This document shows, piece after piece, positions 6,310 through 7,189 of a stretch of 7,189 bases of DNA (its first letter is position 1; each line of letters starts with the position of its first letter). The notes beneath the pieces are model-generated. The model ran no database searches and was not told the origin of the DNA. It saw nothing but the letters and a program-made list of their open reading frames with translations. The translations under genes and the position numbers were made by a program. Source of the stretch: JANQQZ01 sp039179915 (lineage in GTDB: Bacteria > Planctomycetota > Phycisphaerae > Phycisphaerales > UBA1924); assembly GCA_039179915.1 (NCBI GenBank), contig JBCDEF010000146.1:1-7189 (forward strand), read 5' to 3'.

Positions 6310-7189
6310 TCAGCCCGCCCCGTCCCGAATCCCGTCCTCGGTTTCGTTCAGGTTGTCGTTATGATCGACGACAGCCGCCGCCTCGGACCCGGCCGACTCC
6401 GGGTCCGGTCCCGCCTCCTCGGTCGGTTCCGGAAGCGGGTACTTTGCTTCGATGTCGGCCAGATAATCCTCGCCGTGCTGCTCGAGGATCAATTTTGCCT
6501 CAAGCTCACGGGCGGCCATCGGATCAGTCAGCACGGCCCCGGCCAGCGACGACCAGGCCGCGACCATCAGCCCCGCGCCCAGCCCAGCGCAGACGTAGCC
6601 CCATCGCTGCTGCGCTTTCTGGCTGATTGTCAGGCCCCAGGTGATCGCGGCGGTCCACAGCCCGTTGGCAAAGTGGAACACAAGCATCGTGATGCCCGCA
6701 AAGTAAAACAGGCTGACGAGCACGCCCGCGATGGTGATGCCCTCGTACGAACCGCGGAGCGCCGCCGCGAGCGTGCTCACACTGAAGTGGTGGTTCCACT
6801 CCGTGCCGCCGGGCACCAGGAAGCCCCACTGCCAGCGGAGCGTTGCGACGTGGTAGAAGATAAAGAGGATGCCGACATAGCCGCTGATCCGCTGCCACTT
6901 GTACCGCCGGTTGCCCTGGTAGGCGTACCGCTCTGTGTTGTTCTTGCCGCTGGTCGCGTAGACCACGCCGAGGATCGAGTGGAACGCGATCGCGGTCCAG
7001 AGCGTGATCTCGATCAGCAGCAGGTGCGGGATCTGCGAGTTGATCCACTCGACCTCGTACCAGAAGTAGGCCCAGCCGCCCTCCTGCGGCGGGAGCCCTT
7101 CAAACTTCCCGCGGTCCGCGTACCCGCCCCACAGCAGCGAGCTGTTGGTCACCAGGTGCGCGATCAGAAAAACGCCGATCGGCACGATC
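6310..7189 (-). CDS. sdhC: Succinate dehydrogenase cytochrome b558 subunit, type B (5' end cut by window edge)
   Basis: The membrane anchor of complex II, carrying two b hemes and the quinone site. The frame stays open to the window edge. The first visible residues (VPIGVFLIAHLVTN) align with position 19 onward of Bacillus subtilis SdhC, so about 18 residues lie outside; the GTG at 7185 is an internal valine, not the start. Numbering from that valine, the heme-ligating histidines are H10, H69, H112 and H171, one on each of the first four helices. The five helices are at about 1-19, 54-78, 101-119, 149-171 and 196-219. Diagnostic Bacillus-like segments are KNNTERYAYQGN (81-92) and FHFANGLWTAAITWG (170-184). 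After helix five, where the Bacillus protein ends, there is an extra tail of about 71 residues (221-291) with about 20 Asp/Glu and only four Lys/Arg. With five helices and a cytoplasmic N-terminus, this tail should lie on the outer face. Type-B enzymes usually use menaquinone. It is the first gene of sdhCAB visible here. Confidence 0.94.
   Translation of the reverse strand, partial: IVPIGVFLIAHLVTNSSLLWGGYADRGKFEGLPPQEGGWAYFWYEVEWINSQIPHLLLIEITLWTAIAFHSILGVVYATSGKNNTERYAYQGNRRYKWQRISGYVGILFIFYHVATLRWQWGFLVPGGTEWNHHFSVSTLAAALRGSYEGITIAGVLVSLFYFAGITMLVFHFANGLWTAAITWGLTISQKAQQRWGYVCAGLGAGLMVAAWSSLAGAVLTDPMAARELEAKLILEQHGEDYLADIEAKYPLPEPTEEAGPDPESAGSEAAAVVDHNDNLNETEDGIRDGAG

Noticed and set aside
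4398..6626. A 742-codon open frame on the plus strand opposite sdhA and the end of sdhC
   Set aside because: It is antisense to a firmly identified flavoprotein. Its translation is Arg/Val/Leu/His-rich without any recognisable domain, as expected for a mirror frame of GC-rich coding DNA.
7183..7185. GTG at the right edge as the sdhC start codon
   Set aside because: Alignment in memory with Bacillus subtilis SdhC puts this valine in the first membrane helix, with about 18 residues missing, so it is internal and the gene is truncated by the window.

Overview
The window is a stretch of ordinary bacterial chromosome, clearly GC-rich, with strong G/C preference at codon third positions. It is packed with housekeeping metabolic genes. 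I see no mobile element, CRISPR array, rRNA or tRNA, and no gene-free gap above about 70 bases. The succinate dehydrogenase is the Bacillus/Wolinella type (one five-helix di-heme cytochrome b, order sdhC-sdhA-sdhB). Together with the high GC content, weak Shine-Dalgarno signals at several genes and the style of the inserted and appended segments, this suggests a planctomycete-like bacterium, perhaps of the Phycisphaerae. That placement is inference from memory of family sequences, not a search result.

Layout, left to right: (1) a complete HIT-family nucleotide hydrolase/transferase on + (6-431). (2) On the minus strand, a two-gene unit nadC (2143-1235) then birA (1238-435), joined by a 4-base ATGA overlap; birA ends 3 bases from the HIT stop. 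(3) A 71-base divergent intergenic region. (4) On +, fabI (2215-3000), followed 51 bases later by a small charged protein of unknown function (3052-3357). (5) On the minus strand, a succinate:quinone oxidoreductase operon sdhC (truncated at the window edge, 7189-6310), sdhA (6257-4227) and sdhB (4227-3403), with sdhA and sdhB sharing one base.

The genes form two functional groups. NadC makes NAD precursor, BirA activates biotin enzymes such as acetyl-CoA carboxylase, and FabI uses NADH in fatty-acid elongation, so the divergent nadC-birA/fabI arrangement links cofactor supply with lipid synthesis. The sdhCAB operon encodes complex II, probably menaquinone-linked as in other type-B enzymes, with all flavin, Fe-S and heme ligands visible.

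I found no convincing new system. The best leads are lineage-specific additions to complex II (an acidic tail of about 71 residues on SdhC, an insert of about 36 residues near the active site of SdhA, and a polar tail of about 40 residues on SdhA), the unassigned 101-residue protein, an unusual substitution in a conserved FabI segment, and possible leaderless starts of nadC and the small gene.
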